Shown: one piece after another, positions 11,284-23,568 of the stretch | Position numbering within the stretch: position 1 is the first letter of the stretch | How the letters are laid out: every line of letters begins with the position of its first letter | DNA from: Aedes albopictus | Taxonomy: Eukaryota; Arthropoda; Insecta; Diptera; Culicidae | Assembly (NCBI RefSeq): GCF_035046485.1 | Contig: NC_085137.1 | Span: forward strand, 449,430,980 to 449,494,979 | Direction: 5' to 3' | DNA: 64,000 nucleotides | The notes under the pieces: generated by a model | What the model was told of the DNA's origin: nothing | The model's database searches: none | The model's input: the letters and a program-made list of their open reading frames with translations, nothing else | Program-made: the position numbers and the translations under genes

Positions 11284-11765
11284 ACGTGGAACGTTACAAA
11301 CAGAAGCGGAAACAGCCGACCCGCCTCTTTCGGGAGAAAAAGCGCCACCTGGAAGAAGCGGAGTGCGAAGTTCTATCAGAAGTTCAACGGCTTCGTGCCG
11401 CGAGCCGAAATATGCAGGGATAAAGACGGAGGCCTCGTAAGGTGATTGAAAAGTGGAAGCAGCACTTCGATAAGCACCTGAATGGCGTGGAGAACGTAGA
11501 CACGGGAGACCACGGCAACGGAGGTAACAACGACGCCAGTGCAGCGGAGGACGGAAATGAACCTACTCCCACGCTGAGGGAAGTTAAGGATGCCATTCAC
11601 CAGCTCAAAACCAACAAAGCAGCTGGTAAGGATGGTATCGCAGCTGAACTCATCAAGATGGGCCCAGAAAAGTTGGCCACCTGTCTGCATCGGCTATTAG
11701 TCAGGATCTGGGAAACCGAACAGCTACCGGAGGAGTGGAAGGAACACGCTAAGAAAAAGTTACTC

Positions 11766-13270
11766 TTAAATGAGCAAGATTTACTCAAAACTAAGCCAAA
11801 AAGGAACATTTTTTCACACCCTCCACGCGGCAGTCCTACATTTTCATTAACTTGCTGTTAAACTTGAGAGCAAGTGTTTCCCTTCTTCTTCAAGATGAAT
11901 GTTAAAGGTTCGTTTTGCGACGTTAAAAATATTGAAAATGCGTATACGCACTTGTAGATTTTGTAGAATATTTAAAAGTTTTTAAAGGAGCGTGATAAAA
12001 TCGGAACAATACTGTATATGCTGTCCTCATTGTGATATTGTGCAAATAAATCAAGTTAACGAATAAATCCTCCACATTTGTTTCGTGTGCCCCTCATGCT
12101 CACAACGTGCAAATGTTTAATCAAAACTGAATTCTTTATAATGATCTAAAAACTCCCTTTTAATTCATGCACCACTTCAATTGAGGGTAGATGGATACAT
12201 ACTAATCACGCCGAACGTGACTCCGAAAGGATTAACAACAAATCTACTAGGCCACGTACTCAGACGTCATCGTTTCTATTCTCATCACTGCCGTTGCTCA
12301 TTGTAGGTTGTCTCGTTAAAATAACATAGCACCATTTCTGTTTCCATTTGTTTCAATTTCTTCGCTCCGGACAACTCGGGCCTTCATTCAAACGGTCGAT
12401 ATTTGTATCGCTTTCGGGGTGGCAGCGGCAGCCGACCATAATTTGGTTCTAAGATCTCTATCGGTAGGAGTTCACTCTGTTGACGAGTATCAGCCGCTTC
12501 GAACAACTGAACGAGCAGCAGCAGGTGGTTTTATGGAAATTCTCATTTTCACCGAAGAACCGTAAAAACAAATTAAGTCGTTTGATTTGTTTGCTTCATT
12601 AGCACTTCTGGGTACCAAAGATGATCCGATAAGTCCGATTTAACTAGGCTGGAAGTGGTAATTAGGTAGAAACGAACCGATTTAATTTGTTGCTTCGAAC
12701 GATTGATCTCTCGGAAAAATCTTTCATTCTGTCTCAATTTCCAAATAAAAGTTCCTCGAAAGAATTGCAATGACACCAAACAGGCATAAAACAGTCACGT
12801 ACGTAAGAGCTCCCACTTGGACGACAACTTGTTCGTCGGCTCGGCTGTCGAGAGGTTTAGTAAACGTTTCACGTCCACTTTAGTTATCCTGTGGTGGGTC
12901 TTTTACCGGAAAACCGGTGCATAGCTCACAGTGCTCATCTCTCAGGGGACTGGATCGATGATTCGTCAATTATTCATGCCGACATATGCCATCATATCGA
13001 CAGGATGTCATTCTCATTCAAACCAAACAGGACGGGTATCATCAGGAGACTCGGTTGCAGCCTATTTTAATGTAAATTTTATTTTTGGGAAATGAAGCTC
13101 GTCTAAATGCGTTTGCATGGAAAACGGTAAAATTTCAAAAATAATTTATAATTATTAGTTGTGCAAAATTTCTGCTCGATCGGATGCCGCTCAAAGATTA
13201 CATGCAATTTACTACAGAAGGAAGTATGTTTTCTTAAGCAAAGCATAGCATGAAAATAACTTTCATTCTA
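11766..13270. other. No gene seen
   Basis: Unique-looking DNA. Patches at 12360-12530 and 12800-12910 are less AT-rich, contain CGAC and CAGCAG clusters and could be regulatory, but no start, splice pair or coding frame convinces. A closing hairpin was not found. Confidence 0.35.
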
Positions 13271-13272
13271 AG

Positions 13273-13510
13273 GTACACCGGGGCAAGTTTAAACAGGTGG
13301 GGTAAAATGAAACGCGAAGTTTTGAAAAAGAATTCAATATGATATGGAAAACTTTCCTGAGTTAAGTGATTGTTCGATTCACGAACTATGTTTTATGAAA
13401 CTCAAAATGTTTATCTTGATTAGATAAACATTTAGACAACTAAATTTTGAACTATCATATCTCCGAAACCAATAAATCTAATTTAATTAGATCTGAAATA
13501 ATCGCAAAAA
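13273..13510 (+). mobile_element. Truncated TA element (GGGGCAAG class)
   Basis: The left terminus CACCGGGGCAAGTTTAAACA follows a TA at 13271-13272, and a second motif, GGGGTAAAATGAAAC, lies at 13302. This matches the architecture of the complete elements at 345, 42851 and 54763. The right end is lost where the minisatellite begins. Confidence 0.45.
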
Positions 13511-13529
13511 GAGCATCTGAGAAAATCCT

Positions 13530-15600
13530 TAACAATACTAGGAAAAATCTTGGATGGAATCCGGAGAAGAAGTCCGGAAAAAGTCAATTACGGAATAGCG
13601 GGAGAAATCTATAAAGTAATACCTGAACGAATCCAGGAGAAATTCCTGAAGGGCTGCATAAATGAATATCAGATGGATTACCTGAAAAAAAAGAGAATCC
13701 CGGGAGAAATAAAGGTATCCCGGGAAATGCAATGAAAAAATCCCGGGAGAACCCTTGAAGTAATCCAAGAAGAATCCTCGAAAGAATCTCTGAACGAATC
13801 TTGGGAACAAAAATTTGTAAGATTCATTATGAATCCAGGTAAGACTCTTTGAAGGAATACTGGACGGAATTGCGAAACGAATCCTGGCAGATACCTGTAA
13901 GGAGTTCCTAAGAAGAAGGAATCTGTGAAGGAAAACCGAGAAAGATGTTTGAAAAAATCCTAGAAATTTATTTGAAGGAATTCTGGTAGGAATCCTTGAA
14001 GGAATTATTAAAGGAATCTCGAGTAGAATCCCGAAGGAATACCGGGAGAGATATCTTAAGGAATTCTTGAAAGGATTCAGGTAGAGTTCCCAAAGAAATT
14101 CTTAAATCAAACTCGAGGGAAATTCAGGAATGAATGCCAGAAGAAATCACTGAATGAATGTCGTCTCATCAAAAAATCGTCTGCACAGTATCACTCACGA
14201 ATCTCATCATCGCTCGATCGTTTGGAAGCGAATGTGGATGAATGAATAATTCCCAAGTGTGGCTTCCAACCGTTCGTCGGAGTGTGCTATCTTCGCTGAC
14301 GTTTTGACACACACAAACTAAAGCGACAACCGTTCGCTGCTGACTAGCATCGAGTGTGGAAGAAGATGCAAAGTGGAAATCAGGAACTCTGCCCGAGAGG
14401 AATTCATGAAGGAATTCCTGATGCTATGCCGCAGAAGGAATCTAAGGAGAATTCTCCAATGGAACCTAGGGAGGAAACAATAGCGGAATCCCGGGAAGTA
14501 TTCTTAGCAGAATTCCAGAGAAAAATCCTGGAGAAATCCTTGAAGGAATCCGAACAAAAATCTCTGAAGCGATCAGTTCTGAAATCCATGGAGGAAATCC
14601 AATTCATGATAGAATCCTGAGAAAAGAATCCCGGTAGGAATCCATGAAGGAATTTTAAAAGTAATATTGGGAACAACCCCTAAGAAATATCAGGATATAT
14701 TCATATTCCTAAAGGTAACCCGCGTAACATCAATGAAGTAATCACAGGATAAATTTCGGAAGGAATCCCTGAAAGGATCCAGGAGGAATCTCTGAAAAAA
14801 TACTTAAATATAAACTCTGTAAAATTCATGAAAGACTACAATAAAGAAATCTCACGAGAAATCCGTAGAGGGATTTCAGGAGAATTCACTGAAAAATTGT
14901 TGGAAGGATACCCGGGAAGAATCCTAAATTAGTTCTTTGAGGAATTCCTGAAGGAATTCCGGAAAAATCAATGAATCGCTGGGGAAACCCAATAGGAATC
15001 CTGGAGAAATCCTTGCTAAAATCTCTGGAATATTTTGTGTGAGAAACAGTTAAAGGAATCGTGGGAGGAATCAATGAAGGAATCACGAAAAACTTTCCTG
15101 AAGGAAAATCTCCAATGGAACCCAGGGAAAAATCAATAACAGAATCCTAGGAGGCATTTCTAGCGGAATTCCGGTGAAAAATGCTGGAGGAATCCGTGAA
15201 AAAATCTCTAAGAAAAACATGGAACGTATACCAAAAGGGGGAAATCTCTGAGGGAATCTTAAAAAAAAACCGGTTGAATATCTTGAGAGGAATTTTTGAA
15301 GAAATGCCAAGAAGAATCTCTAGATTAAGCCTTGACAAAAACCCTGAAGGCATTTTTGAAGAAATCCCAGAATATATCTCTAAATGAACCCCGTGAAAAA
15401 GCAATCTTGGGGGGAATGCCTGAGAGAAATCCCAGAAAAAATCCAGAGAGGAATCACAATTTTTCGAATTTTCCAGAAATAATTCTGGAGTAATTTCTGA
15501 AATCTTGGGAGCAATGTCTTTTGAAATGCCGGGATGACTAAAAGAATCCCGGGATAATATTCACCGAAGAATTCCAGGAGAAACTCTGGGACGACTTCCC
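13530..15600. repeat. Degenerate GGAATCC minisatellite, block 2
   Basis: The same style as block 1, with GGAATCCCGGGAGAAATCC-like units. It is interrupted at about 14160-14350 by a non-repetitive segment rich in CGTTCG and TCGTC. It ends directly at an 8-bp-duplication MITE. Confidence 0.7.
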
Positions 15601-15607
15601 TCAGGTT

Positions 15608-15730
15608 CAGGGATGCCAGATGATTTTTTGAAAACTCTGTATCACTCTTTTAAAAAATCTGTATCTGAAATCTGTACAGATGTTTAAAAATCTGTATTAT
15701 ACAGATAAATCTGTATATATGGCATCCCTG
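15608..15730. mobile_element. hAT-type MITE, 123 bp
   Basis: Ends CAGGGATGCCAGATG and TATATGGCATCCCTG are inverted, and CTCAGGTT is duplicated on both sides (15600-15607, 15731-15738). An 8-bp duplication with CAGGG-type ends is the signature of hAT elements. The interior repeats AAATCTGTA. Confidence 0.85.
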
Positions 15731-15738
15731 CTCAGGTT

Positions 15739-16357
15739 ACTCGCGAGAATTTGCAAGATAGCATAGCCGACCGTACACATCCTGGGGTGGCTGTCGATAG
15801 AGACGTTTAATGCGCCAGAAAAGATGCCTGGGACTTGACAAACCTTTCATTTAACGAACTCTCGACACCTGGCCAGGTCCTTACGATCAGCGGGGGTGGG
15901 GAGGAAATGTTGATTAGATATCTACTCAGAATATGTCAAAGAACTTGACCCACTTCATAGATATCTGGAGTTGGATATTGGATAGGATTTAATGGGGTGC
16001 TTTCCTTGGCGAAAAAGCATATGAGAAAATGTCATGGTTTAATCATTTACCTGGTTATCACTGAAAAAGTAAACATAAGCATTGAGCAAGTCGCACAAAT
16101 TTCGAGGGTAGTACAGCCCTAGATCACAGGTATGAGGATTGCCTCCTTCCCGTCGGATACCAAAACACAAAGATTGGAGACTTATCTCTGACTTCTCGAT
16201 AAGACTGACGCAATCCTCCAACAGTCGAGAGTTGTCCTGGCCTCGTCTTTGCGACTGCTGAGGGAGGAATACGAAAGGATGGTTAGTTAGACACCTAAGA
16301 AGAATGTAGAAAGTTCCACGATCTCTCAGGCCTAGGTGTCAAGGGGATATGGGTGTT
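15739..16357. other. No gene seen
   Basis: Mixed DNA containing a GC-richer patch at 15750-15900. No coding frame or terminal repeat pair was found. Confidence 0.35.
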
Positions 16358-17192
16358 GTGTACTGATTTATCGACCGTATTCTATAATTAACTTGATGAT
16401 TTTGTGGCTATATCGGTCTCTTTCTACTCATAAGTATAAGGGAGTAGAGATCAAAGTGGATAATAAAATGATAGATATGATAGAATTCGCTAGGTAGCGA
16501 ACAAGTGTGAAAATTTTATAGAAGGTGAAATTAGGCAAGTAGGCCATGTATTGAACGAATACATCGAATGCGTGAAACTTCTGCCGTGCGACCTGTGCTT
16601 TTAAACAGATCGGCTTGGTTGGTAGTTCATACCACCTTACCAAGACTGGCAAAAGTTTCAGGCACCCGACTGCCTAATGTATTGTTCTGTTTTCATCACA
16701 AATTCTATCGATCGGTGGCCAAGCTACCGATCGATAGAATTTGTGATGAAAACAGAACAATACATTAGGCAGTCGGGTGCCTGAAACTTTTGCCAGTCTT
16801 GGTAAGGAGGTATGAACTACCAACCAAGCCGATCTGTTTAAAAGCACAGGTCGCACTTGCCTAATTGGGGACTACGAAGGTTGATGAGCCGGGAAACACT
16901 CTTTCTTCCTACGGGGTTTCTTATGGGAGTATGAGTGAAAAAAAAGCAAAAAATCTTCCCTCCTTCACTTTCTCACAGAAAACCGCAAACAAAATCATCA
17001 CCTTCGTAGTCCCCAATTTCACCTTCTATAAAATTTTCACACTTGTTCGCTACCTAGCGAATTCTATCATATCTATCATTTCATTATCCACTTTGATCTC
17101 TACTCCCTTATACTTATGAGTAGAAAGAGACCGATATAGCCACAAAATCATCAAGTTAATTATAGAATACGGTCGATAAATCAGTACATGAT
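16358..17192. mobile_element. Foldback element with 175-bp arms
   Basis: TGTACTGATTTATCGACCG at 16358 begins an arm of about 175 bp whose complement runs from about 17018 to 17192, nearly perfect throughout. Inside lie a second large palindrome and a shorter hairpin (GGGGACTACGAAGG at 16867 against its complement near 17003). No coding frame. No target duplication could be fixed. Confidence 0.65.
16582..16861. repeat. Inner palindrome with 134-bp arms
   Basis: GTGCGACCTGTGCTTTTAAA on the left is mirrored at 16845-16861, centred near 16716 (CGATCGGTGGCC). Arms are almost identical. A third copy of the arm lies outside the host element at 17309-17446. Confidence 0.75.
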
Positions 17193-17308
17193 ATGAAAAG
17201 TTTGGCTCAAAAAGAAAAGTGTTCTATCCTATAAGATCGAAAAAAGCTAATAGGAAGAACACGCCGCGATATAGACATACCTCTATGAACGGAGTGCGAA
17301 TTCCGAAA

Positions 17309-17446
17309 AAGCTACCGATCGATAGAATTTGTGATGAAAACAGAACAATACATTAGGCAGTCGGGTGCCTGAAACTTTTGCCAGTCTTGGTAAGGTGGTA
17401 TGAACTACCAACCAAGCCGATCTGTTTAAAAGCACAGGTCGCACGG
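17309..17446 (-). repeat. Third copy of the 134-bp palindrome arm
   Basis: From GCTACCGATCGATAGAATTT to CACAGGTCGCAC this repeats 16724-16858 almost base for base in the same orientation. A run of Cs at about 17460-17472 follows. Its separate position suggests a duplication or a second insertion. Confidence 0.7.
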
Positions 17447-17529
17447 CAGAAGGCCGTGCCCCCCCCCCCCCTGACCGAGCAACTATATTCCAACTTAACC
17501 GAAAAACTTAGATGATCAGAGCTGTTTTT

Positions 17530-19880
17530 GACTAGTAAAAATAAAATTCTCCTGCATCCTCGTATTTTTTTAATGTATGCAGGAATTCCTTCGGAAATTC
17601 TAGGAATATCTTCGAAAATTCCTGCGGGTATTCCTTCGGAAATACCTGAAGGAATTCCTTTGGAAATTCCTGAAGGAATTCCATCCAAAATTCCTGGAGG
17701 AATCCCTTCGCAAATTCCTGGAAGAATTCCTTCGGAAATTCCTTGGGCAGTTCCTTGGGAAAATCTTGGATAAATACCTTCGGAGATTCCAGGAGGAATT
17801 CTTTCAGAAATCCATAGAGAAATTCGTGAGGAAATCCTTAGATGAACTCCTTACGAAATTCCTGGACAAAATAATTCCAAACTTATTGGAGGAATACTTT
17901 GGGAAATTCCTGGAGGAATTCCTTCGGAAATTGCTGGACGAATGTCATTGAAAATTCCTGGTGGAATTCCTTCGGAAAGTCGTGGAGGAATTTTTTCGGA
18001 AATACTTTTTAGATTTTTTTGGAAATTCTTGCAGGAATTCCTTCGGAAATTCCTAGCGGAATTCCTGGAGAATTTTTTTTCGGAAAGTCTTTTTGGATTT
18101 TATTTTTGGAAATTCCAAGAGGAATGCCCTCGAAAATTCATGGAGGAATTCCTTCACAAATTCCGTTAGGAATTCCTTCAAAAATTCCTGGAGGATTTCT
18201 TTCGGAAATTCCTGGAGGAATTCCTTCGGAAATTGCTGGAGGAATTCCTTCGGAAATTGCTGGACGAATTATTTTGGAAATTTATGGAGGAATTCCTTCG
18301 GAAATTTCTGGAGGCGAGGGATTCCTTCAGAAATTCCTGGAGGATTTTTTTTCGGAAATTCCTGGAGGAATACCGTCGGAAATTCCTAGTAGAATTCCTT
18401 CGGAAAATCCTGAAGGAATTCTTTCGGAAATTCCGGGAGGAATTCCTTCGGAAATTCCATTAGGAATTCCTTCAAAAAAATCCTTGATGAATTCTTTCAG
18501 AAATTTCGGGAGGAATTCCTTCGGAAATTGCTGGACGAATTCCTTTGGAGATTCCTGGCGGAATTCTTTCGGAAATTCCTGAAGGAATTCCATCGGAAAT
18601 TGCTGGACGAATTCCATTGGAAATTCCTGGAGGAATTTCTTCCAAAATTCTTGGAGGAATCCGTTCGCAAAATCCTGGAAGAATTCCTTCAGAAATTTCG
18701 GGAGAAATTCCATCGGAAATTCCTGAAGGACTTCGTGCGGAAATTACTGGAGGAATTCCATCGAAAATTCCTTGGCGAGGTCCTTCGAAAAATCTTGGAT
18801 GAATACTTTCGGAAATTTCTGGAGGAATTCTTTCAGAAATTCCGGGAGGCTTTCTTTCGGAAATTGCTGGACGAATTCCATTGGTGATTCCTGGAGGAAT
18901 TACTTAAAAAAATACAGAAGGAATTCCTTCCAAAATTCTTGGAGGAATCCCTTCGCAAATTCCTGGAAGAATTCCTTCGGAAATTCCTGAAAGAATTCCT
19001 TCGGAAATTTCTGGAGGAATTCCTTCGGAAATTTCTGGAGGAATTCCTTCGGAAATTCCTTGGGGAGTTCCCTCGAAAAAATCTTGGATAAATACCTCCG
19101 GAAATTTCTGGAGGAATTCTTTCAGAAATCTATAGAGAAATTCCTTGGATGAATTCCTTAGGACATTCCTGGAAAAAGTCATTCTAAACTTTTTAGAGGA
19201 ATGCTTTTTATGATTCCTGGAGGAATTCCTTCGGAAATTACTGGACGAATTCCTTTGGAAATTCTAGGAGGAATTCCTTTGGAAATTGCTGGAATAATTT
19301 CTTCGGAAATTACTGGAAGAATTCCTTCGGAAATTCCTAGAGGTATTCTTTCTGAAATTCCTGGAGGAATTCCTTCGGAAATTCCTGGAGGTATTCCTTC
19401 GGAAATTCCTGGAGAAATTTTTTCGGAAAGTCTTTTTGGAAATTCCAAGAGGAATGCCCTCGAAAATTCATGGAGGAATTCCTTTACAAATTCCGTTAGG
19501 GATTCCTTCAAAAATTCCTGGAGGATTTCTTTCGGAAATTCCGGGAGGAATTCCTTCGGAAATTGCTGGACGAATTCGTTTGAAGATTCATGGAGGAATT
19601 CCTTTGGAAACTCCTGCAGGAATTCTTTCGGAAATTCTTAGGGAAATTTCTTCGGAAATTCCTGGAAAAATCCCTCCGGAATCTCTTGGATGCATTCCTT
19701 CTGAAATTCGTGGAGCAATTATTTCGGAATTCCTGGAGCAATTAATTCGGAAATTCCTGGAGGAATTCCTTCGGAAATTCCTGGAGAAACTCTTTTGGAA
19801 ATTCCTGAAGGATTTCTTTTTTGAAATTCCTGGAAGAATTCCTTCAGAAATTCCAGGAGAAATTCTTTCGGAAATTCCAA
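17530..19880 (+). repeat. 24-bp GGAATTCC minisatellite, forward half
   Basis: The unit reads roughly GGAATTCCTTCGGAAATTCC plus TGGA, 24 bp, so translations in one frame give an eight-residue repeat (GGIPSEIP) and long spurious open frames. GAATTC recurs in many units. A segment beginning AATTCCAAGAGGAATGCCCT at 18111 is repeated at 19441, a 1,330-bp higher-order duplication. Confidence 0.9.
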
Positions 19881-22800
19881 AGGAATTTCTCCATGAATTT
19901 CCGATGTAATTCCACCAGGAATTTTGCGAAGGAATTCCTTCAGGATTTTCCGAATGAATTCCTTCATGTATTTCCGAGAGAATTCCTCCAGGAATTTCCG
20001 TGGCAATTTCTCCAGGAATTTCTGAGGGAAATACTCCAGGAACTTCCGGAAAAATTCCGGAAATTTCGGAAAATTCCTACATTATCCATTACTCTAGGAA
20101 TTTCTGGAGGAATTCCTCCAGGAATTTCCGAAGGAATTCTTCCAGGAATTTTCAAGGGAATTCCTCTTGGAATTTTCAAAGGATTTCCTCCTGGAATTTC
20201 CGAAGGAATGCGTTCATGAATGTCCGAAGAAATCCTTCCATGAATTTTCGAAGGAATTCCTCCATGAATTGCCGAACAAATTCCTCCAGGAATTTTGCCA
20301 AGGAATTTCTAAAGGATTTTCCTAAGGAATGCCTCCATGAATTTCCGAAGGAATTTCTCCAGAAATTTTCCGACGTAATCCCTCCACGAATTTCCGAAGA
20401 AATTCCTCGAGGAATTTCCGGAGGAATTCCTCCAGGAAATACCGAAGGAATTCCTCCAGGAATTTTGCGAAGGAAATCCTAAAGCATTTTCCGAAGGAGT
20501 TCCTCCATGAATTTCCAAAGGAATTGTTCCAGAAAATTTCCGAAAGAACTCATTCACGAATTTCTGAAGAAATTCCTCCATGAATTTTCAAAGGAATTCC
20601 TCCAGGAATTTCCTGCGAAATTCCTCCATGAATTTCCTGAGAAATTCCTTCATGAATTTCCGGATGAATTTCTTCAGAAATTTCCGGAGGAAATCCTCCA
20701 GGAATTTTCGAAGGAGATCCTCCAGGAATTTTCAAAGAAATTGCTTCTGCAATTTACGAAGGAATTCCTTCTGGAATTTCCAAAGGAATTCCTTCATAAA
20801 TTTCCGAAGGAATTCCTTCAGGAATTTCCAAAGGAAATTTTCCAGCAATTTCCGAAGGAATTCCTCCTGGAATTTCTGAGGGAATTCCTGCAGTAATTTC
20901 CGGTGGAATGGGGATTTTCAAAGGAATTTCACCTGGAATTTTCAACGGATTTCCTACCGGAATTTCCGAAGTAATTCTTCCAAGAATGTCCGAAGGAATT
21001 CCACCAGGAATTTTTGAAAGAATTTCTCCAGGAATTCCTTCACGAATTTCCGAAGGAGTTCCTCCATAAATTTCAGAAGGAATTCCTCCAGGACTTTTGC
21101 GAAGGAATCGCTCAAGGATTTTCTGAAGGAATTCTTCCACGAATTTCCGAAGGAATTCCTCCAGAAATTTCAGGAAGGAATTTCTCCAGGTATTTCCGAA
21201 GGAATCACTCAGGAATTTCCGAAGAAATTCCTCCAAGAATTCCCGAATGAAATCCTCCACGAATTCTCGAAGGAATTCCTCCAAGAATTTCCGAGGGAAT
21301 TCTTCCTGGATTTTCCCGAAGAATTCCTCCATGAGTTTCCGGAGGAGTTTGTCCAGGAATTTCCGTAGGAATTCCACCAGGAATTTTCAAAGGAATTTCT
21401 CCTAGAATTTTCAAAGGATTTTCTCCTGAATTTCCGAAGGAATTCCTCTACGAATTTCCAAAGAAATCCCTCCCGGAATTTCCAAAGAAATTTCTTATGG
21501 ATTTGCCTTGAAATACCTCCAAAAATTTCCGAATGAATTCCTCCAAAAATTTTTGACGGTTGTCCTCAAAAAAATTTCCTTAGGATTTTCTCACATAATC
21601 CCCTAACGTGTTTCTTAAGGAATGTTTGAAGAAGTTTCTCAAGTTTTCGTAGGAGTTCCGCAATACATTTTTGAAGGAATTTCATGAGGAATTTCCAAAG
21701 ATACTTCTCAAGGATCTTTCGCTGGAATTCCTTGAGGAATTTCGTAAAGATCTATAAAAAAACCGAAAAAAACCCTAACGAACTTATCAAACAATTTCTC
21801 ACGAAATTTCCGAAGGTGTTCCATAAGAAATTTGAGACATATGTCAAAAAAATTTCCAAACGAACTCCTTTAACAATTTTCGAATTTTTCTTATCAAGGC
21901 ATTTTTAAAGGAATTCTTCAAAGAATTTCCGAATCAGTTCCTCTAGGACATAAAAAATCACAAAAAGCATTTCTTCAGGAATTTTCGAAATATTTTTTCA
22001 AGGAAGTTTCGAAAGATTTTTAAAGAAATTCCTTATGGAATTTCAGAAGGGATATCTCATGAGACTTTGAGTGGATTTTTTTCAATATTTTAGAAAGAAT
22101 TGCTTCAAGAATTTGGGAAGGAATTCTCACAGAAATTTCCGGATAAATTCCTCCAAGAATTTTTGAAGGTATTCCTCAAGGAATTTTCGGAAGAATTCCT
22201 CACGAAAACTTCGAAGGAGTTCCTCAAGGAATATTCTAAATATATTTCAAAGAAATTCCTCAAGGAATTCCCGAAGAATCTTCTTAAGGAAATCGTAGAA
22301 GAACTCATTATCGTAGAAGAACTCTCGAAGGAATGTCTTATGGAATTTCTCAAAAAGCTTTAGAAATGAAGGAATTCCTCAAGAAATTTCTGAAGAATTT
22401 GTCAAGGAATTTCCAGTGGAATTCCTCACAGATTTTAGAAATAAATTCCTGAAATTATTTTTTAATTGATTCTTTTAAAAATTTCCGAATGCATTCCTCT
22501 AGCAACTTCCAAAGATATTCCTCCAAGAATTTCCAAAGGAATTCCTTTAGAAATTTTCAAAGAATTTTTTCCGGTAATTCCTTTAAATTAAAGTAATTCA
22601 TTAAAGGATTTTTCAAAGAAATTTCTCCAAAAATTTCTTAGGGTATTCCTCAAGGAAAGGAATCTTAGTTTGATTGGAATTTTTGAAAGAATTCCCGGAG
22701 AAATTCTTAAAGTATTTTCTGGAGCTTCTCAAACGGATTTCTGGTGGAATTAAGAATGATATTTGTAAATAATTACTGGGGAAATTCTACATGGTGAAAT

Positions 22801-23030
22801 TCGTAATAAAACTTCTGGAGGAATTATTGAAGAAATTTCTGAAGGTATTCCCAACGGAATTACTGCAAGTTTTCCGAAGGTTATTTCTGCTGGAATATCT
22901 ACATTAAAATAACCTGGAAAAATATTAAAGAAATTTCTAGAGAAACTGCTTGATAAATTCAAATTCATGATGGCATTTGTTAAGAAATTCCTGAAGCAAT
23001 ATCTTGAGGAATTCCTCAGGATTATAATCA
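19881..23030 (-). repeat. 24-bp GGAATTCC minisatellite, reverse half
   Basis: After about 19880 the consensus becomes GGAATTTCCGAAGGAATTCC plus TCCA, the reverse complement of the left half. The two halves therefore form a 5.5-kb imperfect inverted repeat. The array decays after about 21500 into AAATTTC-rich degenerate units and ends before a SINE. Confidence 0.85.
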
Positions 23031-23112
23031 GATATGATTCTTCCATTGAACCATTCCTGTTAATCACCCATATTTCATACTTCACTTTTATTTTTTTAAA
23101 TGATGAAGTATT

Positions 23113-23553
23113 GTCGGGGCCCGTGGCGCAGTGGTCCACACGTTCGCTTCATAAGCGGATGGTCATGGGTTCGAACCCAGCCCCGGCACTTGCAATTTTT
23201 CGTCAGCTGCCCTTCCCCCCGAGAGCAGCTGGCACTTGACCCTCTTCGGAGCATATAGCTCTAACGGACCCGGAATTTGGATATCGGCGAACCGCAACTC
23301 ATAATGGACCCCCAATCGGACTGGAAAAGGAACAGCAGCCACACATCAGCATCATCGTGCTCATCATTCTACCATGGACAGGGTAGAAGAATGAAAGAAG
23401 CACAAAGGCAAACCAGTTCAATACAGTAGAATAGAATAGAATACATATAGGCGCTGTATAAAGTAGAAGTGCAGCGTCCAATTGGAATCGCTCACGTAGT
23501 ACCCTAGTGGACAAAAGAGCTGTAAATTAGGTTAAGTGATTAAGAATAAAAAA
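23113..23553 (+). mobile_element. tRNA-headed SINE with 15-bp target duplications
   Basis: The head (about 23113-23190) folds as a tRNA: acceptor GTCGGGG pairs with CCCCGGC, the B box is GGGTTCGAACC, and the anticodon loop carries CAT. About 360 bp of unrelated body and an A-rich tail follow. The repeat AAATGATGAAGTATT flanks both sides (23098-23112, 23554-23568), proving retroposition, so this is not a free-standing tRNA gene. Confidence 0.85.
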
Positions 23554-23568
23554 AAATGATGAAGTATT

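Larger units (their letters stand above)
9380..11765 (+). mobile_element. Non-LTR retrotransposon remnant, copy B
   Basis: Endonuclease-domain sequence runs from about 9940 (GIVALQEVCW motif) through DHVLIDGRHFSDIID (10325) and SDHYLVMVKL (10400). A linker follows to about 10760. The start of the reverse transcriptase lies at 11440-11755, with KAAGKDGIAAELIKMG and EEWKE. Frameshifts and stops break it, a MITE sits in the 5' region, and a non-LINE block (about 10766-11283) splits the linker. It stops abruptly after EEWKE, before the catalytic motifs. APE-type LINE; clade not assigned. Confidence 0.75.

Noticed and set aside
17528..21414. Long overlapping open frames with GGIPSEIP or EFLRKFLEE repeats
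   Set aside because: They arise because the 24-bp unit is a multiple of three, so stops are absent in several frames on both strands. No start context, splice signal or codon bias supports a protein.
23113..23190. Functional tRNA-Met gene
   Set aside because: The cloverleaf is intact, but a long body, A-rich tail and target duplications show it is the head of a SINE.
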